A stretch of 64,000 nucleotides of DNA from Trichomonas vaginalis G3 (taxonomy: Eukaryota > Parabasalia > Trichomonadida > Trichomonadidae), in assembly GCF_026262505.1 (NCBI RefSeq), contig NC_067206.1:37277896-37341895 (forward strand), written 5' to 3'. The notes under the pieces are model-generated. The model did not search any database. It saw nothing but the letters and a program-made list of their open reading frames with translations, and had not been told where the DNA came from. A program made the translations under genes and the position numbers. Below, piece after piece: positions 59,410 to 64,000 of this stretch. Within the stretch, counting starts at the first letter, position 1, and every line of letters begins with the position of its first letter.

Positions 59410-59950
59410 ATGGTAGCTTGGGCAGCTTTAGGCGCAATGGGAACAAAAGCATTAGCATTTGGAGCAAAAAGCATTTGGAGCTTATGACGCAGTAAATAAA
59501 ATGAGTGGAGGAAGGGTTTCAAAGACATTAGATGCAAATAAAGGAAAGATTGGAGGCTGGGTTGCAAAGAAGTTAAGATTAAATAAAATAGGGCTCATAA
59601 ATAAAGCATCCAATTTGGTTGCGACTGAGTCAGAAAATGCTTTAGGAAAGGACGATGAGTTTGCAAAACACGCAAAAGACTTTAATGACCGGATGAAAGG
59701 TGAAACAATGCATTTAAATAGATTCGATGGAACTAAAGAAAATGTTTCTTCTCCACCAGTAGTTCTTCCGTATGGTCCCTATGGAATGTATGGAAACCCT
59801 TACGAAAGACCATTTGACCCATTGACTGGTGGAAGTAATTGGTATCATTATGGACGAAGAAGAAAGACAGTCAAGCTGGAGACAGACGTGAAGAAAGCAA
59901 CTAAAAAGAAACCAAGGAAGAGTTATAAAGCAATGAATTCAACAGGGTGA
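59410..59950 (+). pseudogene. Basic Gly/Tyr-rich gene of copy C, broken near start
   Basis: Twin of 12805-13316 with the same hydrophobic start and basic end. Its 3' end runs into the right TIR. Confidence 0.55.
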
Positions 59951-59991
59951 AAAAACAGGTGAAAAAAGAGGTGAGATCTCACCACTTCACC
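59945..59991 (-). repeat. Intergenic repeat R10 in right TIR
   Basis: Mirror of R7. The corresponding copy A element is R6 at 13328-13374. Confidence 0.8.
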
Positions 59992-60116
59992 TAAATTTAT
60001 TTTTGTGCTATGTTTTCATACGTGTGGGAGTGGTGATATCATTAATTTTTAAGTTTATTTTTTATTTTGTTTTTTATTTTATTTTTATATTTTATTTTTA
60101 TTTTATTTTTATATAA

Positions 60117-60443
60117 ATGACGAAAACTATTGAGATAACAAACTACAACGGTCATGAGTTCAAGAATTTGTTCTTCGTTCCTCGTGAAAATACATTCTAT
60201 CAGATACGAGGGAGAAAGGGTAAAGTTAGTTTGAGCGTTTATGAAGGAATGAAGAATGGAAAGTTTATACAAGCATACGATACAAACGGTAAACGTGTTT
60301 CATTAGCTTTGTCAAAACTTACTAACATTTATTTTGACAGTGACTTTGACTCTGACGATTGGAGCGACAGCAGCGATACTGAAGAATATGAACTATTGTG
60401 TGAAGCACAGCAATGGGAAGAGTTGCAATACTTTTGTAAGTGA
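60117..60443 (+). CDS. TIR-borne protein, right copy
   Basis: Encodes the same 108 residues as 39717-40043. Identity between the two arms indicates that the TIRs are kept the same by copying during replication or by conversion. Confidence 0.78.
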   Translation: MTKTIEITNYNGHEFKNLFFVPRENTFYQIRGRKGKVSLSVYEGMKNGKFIQAYDTNGKRVSLALSKLTNIYFDSDFDSDDWSDSSDTEEYELLCEAQQWEELQYFCK

Positions 60444-60568
60444 GAACGTTTATTTTTTACAGTAGTTAAGTGAAGTGGTTGGCGGCTTTATAAATATTTA
60501 AGGTTAAGTTAGTGTTGTCGTTTGTGTTGTAAAATATACGTTAATGGTTTTGTAAAGTGTCAAAACCG

Positions 60569-60613
60569 CTAAGTGGTGTACGGAGGCGCGCAGTGCCTCA
60601 GTACACGACTTAG
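60569..60613. repeat. Terminal hairpin, right tip of Maverick C
   Basis: CTAAGT (60569-60574)/ACTTAG (60608-60613), GTGTAC (60576-60581)/GTACAC (60601-60606), GAGGC (60583-60587)/GCCTC (60595-60599). Confidence 0.85.
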
Positions 60614-60624
60614 TCTTACTAACT

Positions 60625-60629
60625 AAAAC
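60625..60629. repeat. Target-site duplication of Maverick C, right copy
   Basis: AAAAC, matching 39531-39535. Confidence 0.85.
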
Positions 60630-61462
60630 TTTTCTAAGCTTGGCCACAGGCGCTCCACCTTGCCGTTCTGTCTTGGCATATACGGCAAGGTGTGCTTCCA
60701 AACTATTCCGTTTTCCTGCATAACCTGGCCGAATTCACCGCGGTTTTCACCGCCGTTATCGGTCCAGATGCAGTAAGGAATAAACTCCTCTAAAAGTTTT
60801 CTTAAAACCTTCGCTGTTGGGTTGGAAGACTTGTTTTTCAATAATTTAGTTTTGAGAACTTTACGTGTCATATCATCCAATATGGCAAAAAATGGAAAAG
60901 AAACATTACCGTGAAGGTAATGAATATCGCAGTGCCATATCAAATTCTTTGATATGGCACGATATCTGGTAGGTGGATCTGCTGGTTTGTAATCTCTTTT
61001 TGAAGATAAACCTGATTCCATCATAAATTTTTCCACTTGATGATGCTTTATTTTTTGTAAATTGTCAAAAATTTGATCTTTTGTCAAATCTTCTATATTT
61101 TCAAATTCTTTTGCAATTTCTTCTTTTTCTTTCTCACAATCGGGATTTTGAGCAATATTTTGAAACCTTTTAATCAATAAATAAGTTTTTGAAATTCCTC
61201 CTTTATATTGTGAAACACAAGAATTAATTAATTGTTTTTGCTCAAATGTTGGTGGATTTGGTTTTCTGCCGCGACTAACTTTTGGTAATTCGATTTCTTG
61301 AAGTTGAAGTGCTCTTCTTATTGTATTTTCGGCAACATTCAATTTAATTTTACCATTTTCCAATTCAACTTCCTTTCCCACACTTTTGTAAGATTCACCT
61401 TCTTCTATTCTTCTTTTAGCTTCAAATAGCCATTCTCTGCTTATAGATTTGGCAGTAGTCAT
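60625..61462 (-). pseudogene. DDE transposase, 5' part cut off by Maverick C
   Basis: About 279 residues (MTTAKSISREWLFEAKRRIE). N-terminal helix-turn-helix-like region (VAENTIRRALQLQEIELP), then an rve core with D179 (LIWHCDIHYLHG), D235 (YCIWTDNGGEN) and E270 (RQNGKVERLWP), a DD34E spacing. Its end is replaced by the tip of Maverick C; the tail lies at 39304-39535. Relatives: IS3/IS481-type integrases and their eukaryotic cousins. Before the insertion this was a gene of about 355 codons. Confidence 0.88.
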
Positions 61463-61560
61463 AAAAATGGTCCTTCTTTTGTGATAAGATTCAAATTTGA
61501 ATGTGGATGATAAATAAAAATCAAAAATAATTGTTATAATTTAAATGAAGAAGTAATTTA

Positions 61561-62170
61561 AAACGATTTGATTTATGATCAAATTTTATATATTTTTTTG
61601 GATCAAATCCATTTTAATAGAATTTATATACTATTCATCTATTAGTAAACACTACCGTATATTATTTTTTAAGCTATCTTTTTTTTTGAAATTTTATTCA
61701 AATCTTTGGTCGCAAGAAGAATTGCATGATAAATAAAAACATTTAATCAAAGTCAATTTTATTTTTCATATTCAAATGGACTGAGTGTTAACATTTAACA
61801 TTTTTTGCTAATTGTCGTCAAAAATTAGGCGTAAAGCAAAAATTGATATTTCATATGGTTTTATGATAGATAAGCATTATATTCCCACTCATTATATTCG
61901 TAAATTTTGAGGTTTATCCTTCGCTTTTAAGATCATTGAATTTGATTTTTATATAAAATAGTTATATATTAGAAAATAATATGAGTTTATGTGATATTAT
62001 TTTTCAGAAGATTTTGTGTTCTTCTTCAAAATTTTATTTTTTTATTAAAAAGAATCTTTACAAAATATACATTTACTTTAATTAATATTTAAAAACGTGC
62101 TCTATCAAAAGTTCCAAAAATTCAATATTTTAGCTTTTCTGAGGTGTCACTTTTGATGAATTTCTGTTTA
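61561..62170. repeat. Right inverted repeat of the DDE transposon
   Basis: Pairs with 38664-39283. The non-matching segment here is 62015-62144. The outermost 26 bp match perfectly. Confidence 0.75.
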
Positions 62171-63550
62171 CAACACTATACATTAGGCATATTATAAATA
62201 AGTAACAGAAAAGAAATAGACAAGAACCAAAGTCATTAAATTTCAAAATGAATTTTATTAAGGGTATAGTCCACTAAAAATTTTTAAGTTTTGACAATGA
62301 AAATAAGCTCTGTGACCATGTAAATATATATCTATGCAAAACGAGAGGTTATGCCATAATTTTTTTAGTTATCAAATTTTCCTTTTTTGAGAGAAGTCTC
62401 TCAATAATTTGAGAAGAATCTTTGATATAAAGAGATACACATTTGTAGAACGAAGTAAGTGTTTTCCAAACATTTTATATGTTCATCCTGTATAACAATA
62501 TAAAGCTGCATAGTGCCATCTTGTGCGTTTGCTATTTTATGCACTTTTCATTGAGATAATCCCTCTTCTCGGGTGATTTTAACTGTCAACTCAATTTTAA
62601 AATAAAGATTTCATCAAAATGATTTCGAAATTCGGATATTGATTATATAAATAGCACTGTTAACATATTTTGGATGAGTAAAAAATACCTTGTTTTGTAT
62701 GCATTTAGTATACCTTTATTTTTGATTAAAACTATAAAATTTTTATTCCTTATATAATAAATAGTATATGTTACATAAACATGAAATTCAATAGCATTCA
62801 ATTTTGGATTTTTTAGATTTGGTAAATTTTAGAAGAAATAAAATCAGCAATCAAAATAAAGAAACTTTTTTTGTATCTTCTATGATTACCTTTTGGTACT
62901 AAATTTTGCATTAATAAGTAAATTATCTGTATTATTCTGTGAGCACAAGCCCTCAGTTATGCTGGTAGTGAATGATGAATCGTCATTTTGCGAAGAGAAC
63001 GCGATTATTAAGGTAATTTTGAGAATTGTCTTGAATTATTTAAAATTAAAGTTAATTGAATAGGTAGGATAACTAGCCTTTGCTAAATTTGTATAATTTG
63101 ACCTTATTCTAGTTGGATCTGAGAATATTTTGCTGAAATAATAAATTATATCGCCGATTTATGAAAATTTCTCTGATGGGACCGACTCGCTGAAACGTAT
63201 TAGTGTTAATGGTAACTTGTCTGAATTTTCAAATTTTTTTCGAAATCCAAAAAATCACAAACAAAAGCATCAAAATTAGATTTGCATTTAAGGTTTTCAT
63301 TTTTTTTTGGAAAATAAAAATATTTTTCCCCAATAAAGTTTATTTTTACTTTTGAGAGGAATAGAAACGTTATTTTGGAATTTTGAAACGACATAAATGT
63401 TCCATTTTTAATGTAGATTCTAAAATGGGGTCAAATTTTTGATTGAACCGTTATCCATTGAAAAACCTCGATTTTAAAATGTTATTCCAAAATATTCATC
63501 TAATGATATAGTATATATTTATTAATTATTACTTTTTATTCAATTTTCAC
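62171..63550. other. Host-like intergenic region, no gene recognised
   Basis: About 1.4 kb, AT-rich. TTAAGGGTATAGTCCACTAA at 62258 looks like the end of a small repeat but no partner is visible. Frames here are short and low-complexity. Confidence 0.5.
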
Positions 63551-63575
63551 TTTTGGCGGGATTTCATTTTTTTTT
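63551..63575 (+). promoter_or_regulatory. GGCGGGATTT box plus TCA initiator
   Basis: TTTTGGCGGGATTT (63551-63564) runs directly into TCATTTTTTT, 16 bases before the ATG at 63582. It is the same arrangement as upstream of the mariner transposase. Confidence 0.55.
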
Positions 63576-63581
63576 TGTTGT

Positions 63582-64000
63582 ATGGGCCATATTGTTCACC
63601 AAAAACGGAAAACAAAGGCAATGCATAACATTTTACTCCACGAACGTCGTCGACTCTCAGCGCGACAGATGCTTGGTGCTTGCATAATGACCGGAATGCC
63701 ATATACAAAAGGTGCTCGCTTTCTTTCTCTTTGTGGAACTAAGCCCCCTGTGAAGAGTGGTGTCATGAGACAACAGAGATTTTGTGACGATAAGATTAGA
63801 AGACTTAAAAGTATTTCCCTAATGCTGTCGAGAAAGTCCTTCAGTGGTTACTTATCCATTGATGCAAGATGGACGCACAGGCGAAACTCGCCAAGTTGTA
63901 CAGTAACTGCGCTCGATGCTGTCACAAAAAGAGTTCTTGCATGCGTGAACATCAACCATATTGGTGGAAACAGACAGCATGCTCAGTATTCAGGAGCTTC
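63582..64000 (+). CDS. DDE-type transposase-like protein, runs off window
   Basis: 139 codons open to the window edge, starting MGHIVHQKRKTKAMHNILLH. The region YLSIDARWTHRRNSPSCTVT followed by LDAVTKRVLACVNI has the first-acidic-residue-plus-beta-strand look of RNase H-fold transposases of MULE-like or related groups. Codon use is GC-richer than the flanks. I cannot name the superfamily. Host or transposon status needs the missing 3' part. Confidence 0.6.
   Translation, partial: MGHIVHQKRKTKAMHNILLHERRRLSARQMLGACIMTGMPYTKGARFLSLCGTKPPVKSGVMRQQRFCDDKIRRLKSISLMLSRKSFSGYLSIDARWTHRRNSPSCTVTALDAVTKRVLACVNINHIGGNRQHAQYSGA

Larger units (their letters stand above)
39536..60624. mobile_element. Maverick/Polinton copy C, both ends present
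   Basis: Family: Maverick (Polinton). 21,089 bp with TIRs of about 0.7 kb, AG...CT tips and a 5-bp target duplication, so its boundaries look whole. Gene content is complete for the family (polymerase, integrase, ATPase, capsid-like, fibre, small genes), but it is broken, with on the order of a dozen breaks. It is young relative to B because its sequence is nearly that of A. It is inserted in the transposase gene of another transposon. Confidence 0.92.
59916..60624. repeat. Right terminal inverted repeat of Maverick C
   Basis: About 710 bp, complementary to 39536-40256. It contains repeat R10 (59945-59991), the TIR gene, the GGTTGGCGGC block and the terminal hairpin. Confidence 0.9.
38664..62170 (-). 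mobile_element. DDE (rve-type) DNA transposon split by Maverick C
   Basis: Outer boundaries are set by a 26-bp perfect inverted repeat starting TAAACAGAAATTCATC (38664 and 62170). Further inside, about 450 bp match in inverted orientation (38830-39283 and 61561-62014). About 135 bp in each arm between these blocks do not match. The terminal TA could be part of a TA target duplication. Without Maverick C it would be about 2.4 kb with one transposase gene. The class may be an IS3/IS481-like eukaryotic group; the assignment is uncertain. Confidence 0.75.

Noticed and set aside
63206-63394. 62-codon Phe/Lys-rich frame
   Set aside because: Composition only, with no leader or family.

Overview
The window looks like nuclear DNA of Trichomonas vaginalis or a close relative. 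The support is AT-rich, intron-poor genes; an ankyrin-repeat protein whose N-terminal region matches, from memory, the DUF3447 type abundant in this parasite; a TCA-type initiator a few bases upstream of a start codon; a mariner close to the Tvmar1 type; and several Maverick (Polinton) elements. I identified the species by pattern recognition and ran no search.

Layout. 1-13984 is the right-hand part of a Maverick (copy A) whose left end lies outside the window. A sits inside a second, more AT-rich Maverick (copy B); the rest of B runs from 13985 to a probable end near 26215 and carries a 1.3-kb mariner (18237-19537) at the 3' edge of its integrase gene. 26216-38663 is host DNA: a gene-poor stretch with an ankyrin-gene relic and two MITE-like palindromes, then a long ankyrin-repeat gene, a Ubl-UBA-triple-Myb gene, an AP-2 sigma adaptin and an importin-beta-family karyopherin. 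38664-62170 is a DDE transposon with about 0.6-kb inverted repeats, and its transposase gene is split by a third Maverick (copy C, 39536-60624) with about 0.7-kb terminal inverted repeats and a 5-bp target duplication. After 62170 comes host-like DNA without clear genes, then the 5' part of another transposase-like gene that runs off the end.

The Mavericks carry the expected core set: protein-primed type B DNA polymerase, rve integrase, an FtsK/HerA-type packaging ATPase, a major-capsid-like protein, several probable virion proteins, and phage-like trimeric fibre genes with exchangeable tips. A and C are close relatives (about 1% different in one gene I compared by eye). B is a distant lineage. 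All three are treated as fossils: A has a few breaks, B about half a dozen, C on the order of a dozen.

The most unusual signals are in the accessory layer of these elements. (1) A family of tiny GC-rich hairpin inserts, many within coding sequence, is present in one copy and absent or different in its sister. (2) A roughly 50-bp intergenic repeat occurs ten times, and two adjacent copies flank a homing-endonuclease cassette. (3) The element tips form a hairpin whose stems change in a compensatory way between A and C. (4) The C fibre tip matches the distant B rather than its near-twin A. (5) A tRNA-like Pol III unit is conserved in A and C.
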